A DNA stretch of 64,000 bases from Paenalcaligenes hermetiae. GTDB taxonomy: Bacteria > Pseudomonadota > Gammaproteobacteria > Burkholderiales > Burkholderiaceae_B. Both the position numbers and the translations under genes were made by a program. The notes under the pieces are model-generated. The model had not been told where the DNA came from. It worked only from the letters and a program-made list of their open reading frames with translations, and searched no databases. Shown in pieces: positions 33,967 to 43,803 of this stretch (its first letter is position 1; each line of letters starts with the position of its first letter). The stretch is taken from assembly GCF_039543645.1 (NCBI RefSeq), contig NZ_BAABKD010000009.1, positions 558,001-622,000 on the forward strand, written 5' to 3'.

Positions 33967-36477
33967 TTAAGGCGCAGTCAATGGCTGCGCTTTTTCATCT
34001 AACAGCTGATATAACAACGCTTTACCTGTAGGGGTCACTTTAAATTCGCCATATTGTGCTTGCGCAAAATAGGCCGCCTGTCCCTCTGGAAAAAACCAAG
34101 CATCAATACCACTTGGTAACCAGCGCCCTTTTTTATATTTAAGCTGCACAACCTGAGTCTGTTCCAATCCATTTTCACCTTGAGAAGGCGACCCCCACTG
34201 TTGCAGGTGCTCATCCCACCACCAAACATCCTTACCTAAGGGCTTTTGCACGGCCACAAGCTGCGCCACCCCCTGAGCATTAGGCCTCACATACACATTG
34301 AGCGTTTTCGCGCTTAAACTGCTCCTAGGGGCTTGAGCATCTGGTAACTGTCGTAACCACCGATCCACTTCGAAACTTAATGCCATATAATCGCCTTGCA
34401 TCAATGCTCGTGGATCGACTGGCGCCAATTTCAACACCACCGACTGCCCTTCAGCCAAAAGCTTTTCTTTTGCCCACACATCCAGTCCAGAAACACTAAG
34501 GATTAGCCCCCACCCCACAATTAAACCTAATCCTAGACGCACATTCGTTTTTTTACCTAAATCTTTGTTGGCTAAACCCGTAGTGCCTTCCAGCTTTGTC
34601 CGATCATCTCGCAGTAACCAAGTAATTAAAGCCAATACGGCTCCTGCCAAGGCAAGCTCCATCGCCTTTGTGATCAACAATCGATCCTGTGCATAATAGT
34701 GCCCGCCTAAGGCAAATAAAAACACGATGCCAGCACACCATAATAAAACATGGTCTCGCCGTGCATAGGACCACAACCACGCAATTAATGCCAGATTAGC
34801 TAAGGGCACCGCCCATAACCAAACCATGCTTACTATGGCAAGCAGTAGACTGCCTCCTATGACCCATACCCACGCATACTGCCGCCATAATACATAAGCA
34901 AAGACAGCAGGAACCGCAGCACTCACAGCCCAACGTAGCCGCTGCAGTGTTACCTCCACACCACCTATAGCCGGAAAATCTACACTCAGTAGCCCCCCTC
35001 CTACTAATAAAGTGCCCCATGCCCACCAAAGCGGTGACAAATTCTGCTGCCAACGAGTCTTTTGCGCCATTACCCACGCCAAAAGCAACCAGCCTAAAAA
35101 CAATCCCGTTAGCACCACATCGCTATAGTCAGCCCAATACTCCCAAACCTGATCCAATGACCAAAAAATACCATTAACAATGATTCCAAGCGCCATCAAG
35201 GCACTACTAAACCGTAGTGTCCAGCGAGAGTCACTCACCGCATACACAACCCCATTTAGCGCCACTAGCCACCCAATCACCCCCCAACTAGGCTGAGTGA
35301 GGACATCTAAACTCACTACGGCTAAAAAAACGCTACTCAACCATAAAAACAAAGGCAGATCTTGTAACCATTTATTGGGATTTTTTTGTATGTAAATAAT
35401 TATTCCTAGCGCTACAAGCAAGTATAAATGGATAAATAAAGGCGACACCACCCCAAACAACATCCAAAACATTAGTAGAAAAAACATCACTACAATATGC
35501 TGTACCACCAAATAGAACGCACGCAAAAACCATGGTTCCTTTTGATGTGAGGACGGCTCTGTGTTATGCCAGACGCGTCGTAAATCCCAAATCAAACCCC
35601 AGCCAACCGCTGCACAAAATACAAATAACAGTACGACCGACGAGGTCCACACCCCTATTGTCACCACAAAAAAACCTAGCGCTACGATATAAAAGCCGCC
35701 ATAAAAAATAGCCCCTGCAACCAAGTCTTGCTGACGACGCAAATACCAAGCGCCTAGCGCCCCTAAAATCAAAAGACTGATACCGTTTTGCCACTCCATG
35801 TAGGTGTTTTGATATAACCAGGCCATGCTTTGCCAAAACACCACGGCACTCATTAACAAAAACGCCGCCAGACGCCGCACTAATAAATACGGATCACGGT
35901 AATAAGGCGCCGCCCAATGGCTCAAAGCCAAAAATACCCCATTCAAAGCAATAAGAATGAGCTCATATGAAGAATTTGGCGTCAGTAACAGAGCAAAGCC
36001 ACCCCACGCGGGGTCCACCTCTAGGAACAAAAAAACGGCAACATTTGTCAATAACAAAACAATCAGTATGATAAATAGGGAACGCGTTACCACTAACCAT
36101 GGCAACAGCAGCAGTGCCCAAACAGCAAAAAGCTGCCACGGGTCCGCCCCGGTTTGATAGCTTTGTCCAATTAAGGCCAGTAGTCCTCCAACAGCGATGG
36201 CAGCTAATGCTAAGCCCATGCTTGACAGGCTGAGCGCTCTAGACCAATCTGTAGGCACTTGCTGCGCGCGATACCACGCCAAAAATACAAATACTGTTAT
36301 AGTTCCCTGTAACAAAGCCACGCGACCTACTTTAGGCCAGCTAAGCCAATTGGCGGCAATCGCCATTATCAGCGCGCTTCCAAGCAGCACCGCAGCCAAT
36401 AACAGGCTGCTTGCGCTTAAGAACTGCTTCCATTCTGGCCGGTCCAAAATGGAGCCCTTTAACACTTTAACTTGCAT
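33967..36477 (-). CDS. DUF2157/DUF4401/GDYXXLXY multi-pass membrane protein
   Basis: Protein of 836 residues from the ATG at 36477, which has GAGGAG upstream; a frame from 36537 would reach into the topB start region. A DUF2157-like N-terminus with paired helices (about 30-140) is followed by some 16 further membrane helices (DUF4401-like) to about residue 680. The C-terminal periplasmic domain (about 690-836) carries the naming motif as GDYMALSF and then KPLGKDVWWWDEHLQQ. Many proteobacteria have these as separate or fused genes of unknown function. It separates smg from topB and is divergent from topB with only 62 bases between the start codons. Confidence 0.82.
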   Translation of the reverse strand: MQVKVLKGSILDRPEWKQFLSASSLLLAAVLLGSALIMAIAANWLSWPKVGRVALLQGTITVFVFLAWYRAQQVPTDWSRALSLSSMGLALAAIAVGGLLALIGQSYQTGADPWQLFAVWALLLLPWLVVTRSLFIILIVLLLTNVAVFLFLEVDPAWGGFALLLTPNSSYELILIALNGVFLALSHWAAPYYRDPYLLVRRLAAFLLMSAVVFWQSMAWLYQNTYMEWQNGISLLILGALGAWYLRRQQDLVAGAIFYGGFYIVALGFFVVTIGVWTSSVVLLFVFCAAVGWGLIWDLRRVWHNTEPSSHQKEPWFLRAFYLVVQHIVVMFFLLMFWMLFGVVSPLFIHLYLLVALGIIIYIQKNPNKWLQDLPLFLWLSSVFLAVVSLDVLTQPSWGVIGWLVALNGVVYAVSDSRWTLRFSSALMALGIIVNGIFWSLDQVWEYWADYSDVVLTGLFLGWLLLAWVMAQKTRWQQNLSPLWWAWGTLLVGGGLLSVDFPAIGGVEVTLQRLRWAVSAAVPAVFAYVLWRQYAWVWVIGGSLLLAIVSMVWLWAVPLANLALIAWLWSYARRDHVLLWCAGIVFLFALGGHYYAQDRLLITKAMELALAGAVLALITWLLRDDRTKLEGTTGLANKDLGKKTNVRLGLGLIVGWGLILSVSGLDVWAKEKLLAEGQSVVLKLAPVDPRALMQGDYMALSFEVDRWLRQLPDAQAPRSSLSAKTLNVYVRPNAQGVAQLVAVQKPLGKDVWWWDEHLQQWGSPSQGENGLEQTQVVQLKYKKGRWLPSGIDAWFFPEGQAAYFAQAQYGEFKVTPTGKALLYQLLDEKAQPLTAP
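33972..33995 (+). terminator. Terminator of smg
   Basis: GCGCAG (33972-33977) pairs with CTGCGC (33985-33990) and is followed by five T. It lies within the 3' coding end of the convergent membrane-protein gene. Confidence 0.65.
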
Positions 36478-36539
36478 AATGCGTTTTTCTCCTCGTATGA
36501 TCTGCGCTATCAACGCGGACTTACAGCTACGGTACACCC

Positions 36540-39122
36540 ATGACTAAAACTCTGATCATTGCCGAAAAACCTTCTGTTGCCCTGGACATTTCCCGTGCAC
36601 TAGGAGGCTTTACCCGAGAAGGGGATTATTTTGAAAGCGAAAACTATGTATTGGCTTCTAGCATCGGCCACTTACTCAGTCTTGTCGCCCCCAACGATCC
36701 AGTCCGAGGCAAATGGAGTTTTACGCATCTGCCCGTTATCCCCCCACAATTTGAACTTAGCCCATCAGACAAGAAGTCTACTGAAAGACTAAAACTGTTA
36801 GTCAAATTACTCAAGCGTAAAGACGTGGACAAAGTTATCAATGCTTGTGATGCTGGACGCGAGGGGGAGCTTATTTTCCGCTATATCATGCAGTATGCTA
36901 ACGTCAATAAGCCTATTAAACGTCTCTGGCTACGTTCCATGACGCGCGAAGCTATCCGTGAGGCTTTTAACCAGCTGCGTGATGACGAGGAGCTCAAGCC
37001 ACTAGAAGCCGCGGCTAGATCCCGAGCTGAAGCTGACTGGCTAGTCGGCATCAATGGTACGCGAGCTATGACCGCATTCAATAGTAAAGATGGTGGTTTT
37101 TTCAAAACCCCGGTGGGACGTGTACAAACCCCAACCCTCACTATTGTTCATGAGCGCGAAGAGGCCATTCGTCGTTTCACCCCCCGTGATTACTGGGAGG
37201 TACATGCTGACTTTACGGCCTCCACCGGACAATACGCTGGGCGCTGGTTTGACCCCAAGTTCACAAAAGATGAAAACGATGCGGAAAAACGCGATACACG
37301 AATTTGGGATGCCGAACAAGCACAAGCCATTGTGCAAGCTTGTGTAGGGCAACCTGGAGTCGTGACCGAGGAATCCAAACCCTCCAAACAACAGTCTCCT
37401 GCCTTGTTTGATTTGACCACGCTCCAACGCGAAGCCAACTCTCGCTTTGGTTTTTCTGCTAAAACCACGCTGGCTTTAGCACAAACCCTCTACGAGCGTC
37501 ATAAGGCCTTAACTTATCCACGTACCGACTCTCGCTACTTACCTGAAGACTACCTGCAAACGGTCAAAGATACGATACAAGCTATTGCCGAAGCTGGGAC
37601 AACGGCCTCAGCTTCTGTCCAACCTTTTGCACAACAAGCTCGCGATCAAGATTGGATCAAACTAAATCGACGCGTATTTGATGACAAAAAAGTTTCCGAT
37701 CACTTTGCAATCATCCCTACATTGCAAGTGCCTCGTGAGCTTAGTGATGCTGAGTTCAAAATCTATGAGCTTGTCACTCGTCGTTTTTTAGCTATGTTCT
37801 TCCCAGCCGCAGAGTTCCGTATTACCACTCGTATCACACGAGTCAACGAACATCACTTCAAAACCGAAGGAAAGGTCTTAGTCAACCCGGGCTGGCTCAG
37901 CATCTATGGTCGTGAAGCACAAACCAGTGAAGATAGTCTCATCGCCGTACAAGCCAACGAAAGTGTCCAAACAGAACATATAGAAGCCCGTGCCCTGAGC
38001 ACTAAACCTCCTGCCCGCTTCTCTGAAGCCACCCTACTTTCAGCAATGGAGAGTGCTGGAAAGCTTGTTGATGATGATGCGCTACGCGAAGCCATGTCCG
38101 AGCGTGGTTTAGGCACACCAGCGACTCGTGCTGCTATCATCGAAGGTTTACTTAACGAAGGCTACTTACGTCGCGAAGGACGAGAGCTCGTCCCAACAGC
38201 TAAAGCCAAGCAACTCATGACACTGCTCGCAGGTCTAGGCGTCCATGAGCTAACCTCACCCGAGCTCACTGGAGACTGGGAGTACCGCCTAAAACAAATC
38301 GAGCAAGGCCAACTCGACCGCGCCGACTTTATGGCAAAAATCGAGGACATGACCGAAGCCATCGTGCGACGCGCTAAAGAATATGAGCGGGATACCGTTC
38401 CTGGTGATTACGTCACTTTAGCTACGCCCTGCCCAGTATGTGGCGGCGTTGTCAAAGAAAACTATCGTCGCTATGCCTGTACCGCTTGCGATTTTTCTAT
38501 CGGCAAACACCCGGGGGGCAAAACCCTAGAAATCCACGAGGTCGAAGAACTGCTACAGAATCGCACCATTGGCCCTCTAACCGGCTTCATCAGCAAAATG
38601 GGCCGACCTTTTGCTGCCATCTTACGCATCAATGATGAAAACAAACTCGAATTCGACTTCGGCCAAAATGATGACGAAGACAACGAGCCGGTGGATTTTT
38701 CTGACCAAACCCCAGTAGGAGCTTGCCCAAAATGCAACGCCAATGTCTATGAACACGGGGTGCGCTACGTTTGTGAAAAAGCCGTTGGACCAGAAAAAAG
38801 CTGTGATTTCCGTAGCAACAAAGTCATCCTGCAACAGGAAATCTCCCGTGAGCAAATGCATAAACTGCTCACCGAAGGCAAAACCGACTTACTAGAAAAT
38901 TTTGTCTCGAACCGTACCAACCGCAAGTTCAAAGCCTTTTTAACGCGTGACAGCAAGGGTAAAATTAGCTTTGAGTTCGAACCGCGTGCAAGCAAAGCCG
39001 CGAAAAAAACCACAGCAAAAAAAGCGGCTAAAAAAGCGACGAAAACGGCAGCGAAAAAAGTAGCGAAAAAAACCGCTAAAAAGGCAGCGAAAACCATCGC
39101 AGCCAAAACCTCAGAGGCCTAA
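36540..39122 (+). CDS. topB: DNA topoisomerase III with a Lys/Ala-rich histone H1-like tail
   Basis: Type IA topoisomerase of 860 residues that relaxes negatively supercoiled DNA and decatenates replication intermediates. The Toprim domain starts the protein (IIAEKPSVALDI; DAGREGEL). The active-site Tyr is Tyr326 in LTYPRTDS. C-terminal zinc-finger-like Cys pairs occur in CPVCGG...CTAC and in ACPKCNANV...SCDF. The last 45 residues are almost only Lys, Ala and Thr (AAKKTTAKKAAKKATKTA and further), like bacterial H1-type tails, and should bind DNA nonspecifically. The SET-domain gene follows after six bases. There is no strong Shine-Dalgarno before the ATG. Confidence 0.93.
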   Translation: MTKTLIIAEKPSVALDISRALGGFTREGDYFESENYVLASSIGHLLSLVAPNDPVRGKWSFTHLPVIPPQFELSPSDKKSTERLKLLVKLLKRKDVDKVINACDAGREGELIFRYIMQYANVNKPIKRLWLRSMTREAIREAFNQLRDDEELKPLEAAARSRAEADWLVGINGTRAMTAFNSKDGGFFKTPVGRVQTPTLTIVHEREEAIRRFTPRDYWEVHADFTASTGQYAGRWFDPKFTKDENDAEKRDTRIWDAEQAQAIVQACVGQPGVVTEESKPSKQQSPALFDLTTLQREANSRFGFSAKTTLALAQTLYERHKALTYPRTDSRYLPEDYLQTVKDTIQAIAEAGTTASASVQPFAQQARDQDWIKLNRRVFDDKKVSDHFAIIPTLQVPRELSDAEFKIYELVTRRFLAMFFPAAEFRITTRITRVNEHHFKTEGKVLVNPGWLSIYGREAQTSEDSLIAVQANESVQTEHIEARALSTKPPARFSEATLLSAMESAGKLVDDDALREAMSERGLGTPATRAAIIEGLLNEGYLRREGRELVPTAKAKQLMTLLAGLGVHELTSPELTGDWEYRLKQIEQGQLDRADFMAKIEDMTEAIVRRAKEYERDTVPGDYVTLATPCPVCGGVVKENYRRYACTACDFSIGKHPGGKTLEIHEVEELLQNRTIGPLTGFISKMGRPFAAILRINDENKLEFDFGQNDDEDNEPVDFSDQTPVGACPKCNANVYEHGVRYVCEKAVGPEKSCDFRSNKVILQQEISREQMHKLLTEGKTDLLENFVSNRTNRKFKAFLTRDSKGKISFEFEPRASKAAKKTTAKKAAKKATKTAAKKVAKKTAKKAAKTIAAKTSEA

Positions 39123-39128
39123 TACCGA

Positions 39129-39695
39129 ATGGATCATCCTTCCGACCCTTGGCACGAAGTTCGCCGTTCCCCCCTTCATGGGCACGGCGTTTTCGCGCGC
39201 CGTCCTATTCCCAAAGGTACATATATTTTGGAATACGAGGGCGTGCATATCACCCAAGAGCAAGCCGATGCTCAAGAACCCTCAAATCCAGACGACCCGT
39301 TTCATACCTTCTTTTTTGCTATCAGCAACGGCATGATTATTGACGGTGGCAATGGGGGCAACGACTCTCGCTATATCAACCACTCCTGTGAGCCAAACTG
39401 CGAGGGCCATGAAAGCGAAGACGGTAATCGTGTGTTTATTGTGGCGCTTAGAGACATTGCCGCGGGTGAAGAGCTGCTTTATGATTATGCGCTTACCATT
39501 GACGACAAAATCACTAAAACGCTTAAAAAACAATACGCTTGCTTATGTGGGACACCCTCTTGTCGGGGCACCATGCTCGCTTTACCCAAGCCATCTAAAA
39601 AACAAAGAAAAAAAGCCAAAAAGAAAAAATGGCTGAAAAAAATCATACGCCAAGCAGTCCGTGAAGAGATTCAAGATTTATTACGTAATACGTAA
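39129..39695 (+). CDS. SET-domain protein-lysine methyltransferase
   Basis: Protein of 188 residues. The SET domain spans about 8-125 with HGHGVFARRPIPKG, the cofactor and active-site motif RYINHSCEPNC (81-91) and the catalytic Tyr in LLYDY (Tyr120). A post-SET Cys cluster (Cys138, Cys140, Cys145: ACLCGTPSCRG) completes the zinc site together with Cys87 or Cys91. The C-terminus is strongly basic (KKQRKKAKKKKWLKK). Bacterial SET proteins methylate Lys in small DNA-binding or ribosomal proteins. Its gene starts six bases after topB, whose Lys-rich tail is an attractive substrate (inference). Confidence 0.88.
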   Translation: MDHPSDPWHEVRRSPLHGHGVFARRPIPKGTYILEYEGVHITQEQADAQEPSNPDDPFHTFFFAISNGMIIDGGNGGNDSRYINHSCEPNCEGHESEDGNRVFIVALRDIAAGEELLYDYALTIDDKITKTLKKQYACLCGTPSCRGTMLALPKPSKKQRKKAKKKKWLKKIIRQAVREEIQDLLRNT

Positions 39696-39723
39696 AAAAA
39701 TCAACCCTCTTGCTTAAACAAAC

Positions 39724-39760
39724 AAAAAAACCGGATTTTCAAATCAAATCCGGTTTTTTT
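39724..39760. terminator. Bidirectional terminator between the SET gene and amn
   Basis: AAACCGGATTT (39728-39738) pairs with AAATCCGGTTT, flanked by A and T runs on both sides. It serves topB-SET on plus and amn on minus. Confidence 0.85.
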
Positions 39761-39785
39761 GTTGCTGCTACTCTAATAAGTACTA

Positions 39786-41279
39786 TTACTGAAAAGCCGT
39801 TTCAATAAAGCTACGTAGTTTTCTTGAGTGCAAACGCTCAGGCGGCATATCACGCACCAGCTCTAAAGCTCGTATCCCAATATGCAAATGCTGACCTACT
39901 TGCATACTATAAAAAGCATTTGCCATGCCTGGTAATTTTAGCTCACCATGCAGCGGTTTATCAGACACACACAATAAAGTGCCATACGGTACACGAAACC
40001 GAAAACCATTTGCCGCAATCGTAGCAGACTCCATATCTAAAGCTATCGCACGCGACTGTGATAATTTACGCACAGGTTCAGACTGATCACTCAGCTCCCA
40101 GTTTCGATTATCAATCGAAGCCACCGTCCCTGTACGCATAATACGTTTTAACTCCCAGCCAGATAAGCCAGCCACCTCGGCAACCGCCTGCTCTAAAGCG
40201 ATTTGAATTTCCGCCAAAGGTGGTACTGGCACCCATGTAGGCAAATCCTCATCTAACACTTTATCTTGTCGTACATATCCATGCGCCAAGACATAGTCAC
40301 CCAAGCGCTGCGTAGTGCGTAAACCAGCACAATGTCCTACCATCAACCACGCAGACGGCCGTAATACAGCCACATGGTCTGTAATCGTTTTTGCGTTCGA
40401 TGGCCCTACCCCAATATTGATCAGAGTAATACCACTATGCTTATCCCGCATAAGGTGATAAGACGGCATCTGCGGCAACCGCCCCGGTGGTGTGCCTTCG
40501 GTACGCCCTCCGGCATAAGTCACGACATTTCCCGGCTCAACTAGCGCGGTATACCCCCCTTTTTGCTCCATTAACATCTGCTTGGCCCAAGCACAAAACT
40601 CATCGACATAAAACTGATAGTTCGTAAACAGGACAAAGTTCTGAAAATGAGCAGGCTTCGTCGCCGTGTAATGCTGCAAACGATGTAAGGAATAATCCAC
40701 ACGCGGCGCCGTAAAAGGCGCCAAAGGCAATGGCTCCCCTTTTTTAGGCTGCCACGTGCCATTTACGATGGCATCATCCATATCCGCCAAATCGGGCACA
40801 TCAAAATGATCACGTAACACATGCCCAGAGGACTCAGGATAAATCACGGGACTACCATCGCTGTCCCCCAAACAAAAATGCAAGGGAATGGGCTGACTGG
40901 ACTCCCCGATTTCCACCGGCACTCCATGATTTTTAATCAGCAACCCAATTTGCTCCACTAAATAATCAAAAAATAAGTCTGGCTGCGTTACCGAGGTGGC
41001 ATATAACCCTGGCTCCACCACATGCCCATAAGACAAACGGCTATCAACCTCTTGGTGGGTATCAACCCGAATCCGGATTGCAGGATAACACGCTCTATAG
41101 CGCTCCCCTGCAGGAAAACCATGACGCATACACTGCAAAAAATGCTCACGAATAAACTGTGTATTACGCCGATATAAATCGACCAAACGCTGTGTGGCCG
41201 CCACTGGTTCCATGAATCCTTCGTACGGCTGTGCCGGAGGAAGACGCATAACATGCGTAGAGGCTTTGATCTCTTGCAT
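39786..41279 (-). CDS. amn: AMP nucleosidase
   Basis: Hydrolyses AMP to adenine and ribose 5-phosphate, adjusting adenylate pools. The 497-residue protein begins at the ATG at 41279, which has AAAGGAT upstream; a GTG at 41324 would add 15 residues and is less likely. An N-terminal regulatory domain (about 1-180) precedes the nucleoside phosphorylase-like catalytic domain (about 270-497) with INIGVGPSNAKT, VGHCAGLR and ALDMESATIAANGFR. It is divergent from malate synthase. Confidence 0.93.
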   Translation of the reverse strand: MQEIKASTHVMRLPPAQPYEGFMEPVAATQRLVDLYRRNTQFIREHFLQCMRHGFPAGERYRACYPAIRIRVDTHQEVDSRLSYGHVVEPGLYATSVTQPDLFFDYLVEQIGLLIKNHGVPVEIGESSQPIPLHFCLGDSDGSPVIYPESSGHVLRDHFDVPDLADMDDAIVNGTWQPKKGEPLPLAPFTAPRVDYSLHRLQHYTATKPAHFQNFVLFTNYQFYVDEFCAWAKQMLMEQKGGYTALVEPGNVVTYAGGRTEGTPPGRLPQMPSYHLMRDKHSGITLINIGVGPSNAKTITDHVAVLRPSAWLMVGHCAGLRTTQRLGDYVLAHGYVRQDKVLDEDLPTWVPVPPLAEIQIALEQAVAEVAGLSGWELKRIMRTGTVASIDNRNWELSDQSEPVRKLSQSRAIALDMESATIAANGFRFRVPYGTLLCVSDKPLHGELKLPGMANAFYSMQVGQHLHIGIRALELVRDMPPERLHSRKLRSFIETAFQ

Positions 41280-41377
41280 AAAACGATCCTTTAGGGTGAG
41301 TGATAACGCTAATCTATCCCGCACAAAAACAAAAAACGGCGATCTACGACCGATTTCTTGTTTTTATGCGCGCCAGT

Positions 41378-41505
41378 CGATACTTAAAGTATCGAATCCA
41401 CTAACTCAAATGAGTGTTCATTTCATGGGTTTTAGTCGCCATAATGAATAACAGGAGCAGACAAACTGCGTCACCATCATAGCAAAAACACTTCTCTTCA
41501 TTATG
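41378..41505. promoter_or_regulatory. Cluster of inverted repeats upstream of malate synthase
   Basis: Three dyads lie in the 245-bp gap between the two divergent genes: CGATACTTAAAGTATCG (41378-41394, perfect), ACTCAAATGAGT (41404-41415) and the separated pair CATAATGAA (41440-41448) with TTCATTATG (41497-41505). They look like regulator-binding sites for glcB, amn or both. No regulator gene adjoins. Confidence 0.45.
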
Positions 41506-41524
41506 ACGTAACAAAGGGCTAATC

Positions 41525-43684
41525 ATGACAAATCGTACGCAATGCCACCAATTACACATTGACAACACGCTCTATCAGTTTCTTCAAAACGAAGTACTAC
41601 CTCATAGCGGCTTAGATAGCGATGCTTTTTGGGAGGGTTTTAGTCAACTGGTTCACGATCTAGCCCCCAAAAACCGTGAGCTACTCGCCAAGCGTGATGC
41701 TTTGCAAGAGCAACTGGATACCTGGCACAAAGCTAACCCTGGCCCCATCCAAGACATGGTGGCTTATAAAGACTTTTTGTCCGAAATTGGTTATCTACTA
41801 CCCCAACCAGAGCATGTGCGCGTACAAACTCAAAACGTTGATAGTGCGATTACTAACCAAGCCGGCCCACAGCTTGTGGTTCCCATTACTAACGCCCGCT
41901 ACGCATTAAACGCCGCCAATGCGCGCTGGGGCAGCCTCTATGATGCCCTATACGGCACTGATGCTATTCCTCATACCGATGGCGCCGAGCCCACTGGCTC
42001 TTACAACCCGGTTCGTGGTGAAAAAGTCATTGCTTTTGCTCGCGACTTTTTAGATCAAAGCATCCCACTACAACAAGGCTCGCACAAAAATGCTACCGCG
42101 TATGCCATTGTAGACGGGGCACTACGCATCACGCTAGACGATGGTTCAACCACAACACTACAACAACCCGATGCGTTACTCGGCTACCGTGGGGATACCA
42201 ATCAACCTGAAGCTATCGTATTTATCCATAATGGACTGCACTTTGAAATTCAAATAGACCGTTCTCACCCCATTGGCAAAGACGATGCAGCAGGCATTAA
42301 AGATATTTTGCTGGAGTCCGCCGTCACCACCATTATGGACTGCGAAGACTCCGTAGCTACAGTGGACGCCGAAGACAAAACCTTAGCGTATCGCAATTGG
42401 TTAGGCTTAATTACCGGCACGCTCACCGAGGACATTGAAAAAGGCGGTAAAACCTTCACCCGTCGTCTTAATCCTGACCGCGAATACACCGACCTACAAG
42501 GCAACACGCAAAAGCTCCCTGGGCGCTCTTTGATGTTCATCCGCAATGTTGGTCACCTCATGACCAACCCCGCAATTTTAGACAAAGAAGGTAACGAGAT
42601 CCCCGAGGGCATCATGGATGCCGTGATCACTGGTTTAATTGCCAAACGCGACCTAGAACTAAAACTTAACTCTCAAACGGGCTCCGTCTATATCGTTAAA
42701 CCCAAAATGCATGGCCCTGACGAGGTCGCCTTTGCCGATGAGCTTTTCGCTCGTGCGGAAGACCTTATCCAAGTGCCTCGCAATACACTAAAAATGGGTA
42801 TTATGGACGAAGAGCGTCGCACGACAATCAACCTAAAAGCGTGTATTGCTGCCGCAAGCGAACGCGTGGTTTTCATTAACACAGGCTTCCTAGATCGCAC
42901 CGGTGATGAAATCCATACATGTATGCATGCTGGTCCCGTTGTACGCAAAAACGACATGAAAACCCAACCCTGGCTACCCGCCTATGAGCGTAACAACGTT
43001 CAAACAGGCCTAGATTGTGGTTTACGTGGTCGCGCTCAAATCGGTAAAGGCATGTGGGCCATGCCGGATCTCATGGCTGACATGCTCGAACAAAAAATCG
43101 GGCACCTCAAAGCAGGGGGAAATACAGCATGGGTACCCTCGCCTACAGCGGCCACACTACATGCTTTGCATTACCACCAAATCGATGTTCAAGCCTTACA
43201 AAAAAGCATGGAAGGCCAAAACACCCCCGTTTTGGACGATATCCTGACTATCCCCGTAGTCGACAAACCCTCTTGGTCTGCCGAAGAAATTCAACAAGAA
43301 CTCGATAACAATGTCCAGGGTATTTTGGGCTACGTCGTGCGTTGGATCGATCAGGGCGTTGGTTGCTCTAAAGTCCCTGACATTCACGATGTCGGACTAA
43401 TGGAGGACCGGGCCACTTTACGTATTTCCAGCCAGCATATTGCCAACTGGTTATTACATGGCGTAGTCACCGCCGAGCAAGTCGATGAAACCCTACAGCG
43501 TATGGCAGCCATCGTCGACAAACAGAACCAAGGCGATGCCGCCTATTTACCCATGGCCAACCATTTCAACACATCTAAAGCCTATCAAGCCGCTCGCGAC
43601 CTGATCTTTAAAGGCTTAGAGCAGCCAAATGGCTACACCGAACCACTATTACATCAGTGGCGTCTAGCCCTAAAACAAAGCTAA
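41525..43684 (+). CDS. glcB: Malate synthase G
   Basis: Condenses glyoxylate with acetyl-CoA to malate. At 719 residues it has the length of isoform G, not A. The active-site segment IMDCEDSVATVDAEDK and the later RSLMFIRNVGHLM, KMHGPDEVAFADELF and INTGFLDRTGDEIHT segments match. It complements AceK, encoded 13 kb upstream, and the acetyl-CoA from leucine degradation. It is monocistronic and its start has GGGCT upstream. Confidence 0.97.
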   Translation: MTNRTQCHQLHIDNTLYQFLQNEVLPHSGLDSDAFWEGFSQLVHDLAPKNRELLAKRDALQEQLDTWHKANPGPIQDMVAYKDFLSEIGYLLPQPEHVRVQTQNVDSAITNQAGPQLVVPITNARYALNAANARWGSLYDALYGTDAIPHTDGAEPTGSYNPVRGEKVIAFARDFLDQSIPLQQGSHKNATAYAIVDGALRITLDDGSTTTLQQPDALLGYRGDTNQPEAIVFIHNGLHFEIQIDRSHPIGKDDAAGIKDILLESAVTTIMDCEDSVATVDAEDKTLAYRNWLGLITGTLTEDIEKGGKTFTRRLNPDREYTDLQGNTQKLPGRSLMFIRNVGHLMTNPAILDKEGNEIPEGIMDAVITGLIAKRDLELKLNSQTGSVYIVKPKMHGPDEVAFADELFARAEDLIQVPRNTLKMGIMDEERRTTINLKACIAAASERVVFINTGFLDRTGDEIHTCMHAGPVVRKNDMKTQPWLPAYERNNVQTGLDCGLRGRAQIGKGMWAMPDLMADMLEQKIGHLKAGGNTAWVPSPTAATLHALHYHQIDVQALQKSMEGQNTPVLDDILTIPVVDKPSWSAEEIQQELDNNVQGILGYVVRWIDQGVGCSKVPDIHDVGLMEDRATLRISSQHIANWLLHGVVTAEQVDETLQRMAAIVDKQNQGDAAYLPMANHFNTSKAYQAARDLIFKGLEQPNGYTEPLLHQWRLALKQS

Positions 43685-43719
43685 GCTTGTAAACCTGTTT
43701 TTACTCTAAGAACCCATTG

Positions 43720-43747
43720 ACCCGCACTCCTCTGTGCGGGTTTTTTT
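43720..43747 (+). terminator. Terminator of glcB
   Basis: ACCCGCAC (43720-43727) pairs with GTGCGGGT (43734-43741) and is followed by a run of T to 43747. Confidence 0.85.
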
Positions 43748-43753
43748 ATGCAA

Positions 43754-43780
43754 AAAGCCCGATAACACATATCGGGCTTC
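43754..43780 (-). terminator. Terminator of mhpC
   Basis: On the minus strand AAGCCCGAT pairs with ATCGGGCTT around ATGTGTT and is followed by a T run (complement of 43752-43756). It lies 24 bases beyond the mhpC stop. Confidence 0.75.
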
Positions 43781-43803
43781 GTCTACATTTAAATCAGTAA
43801 GAT

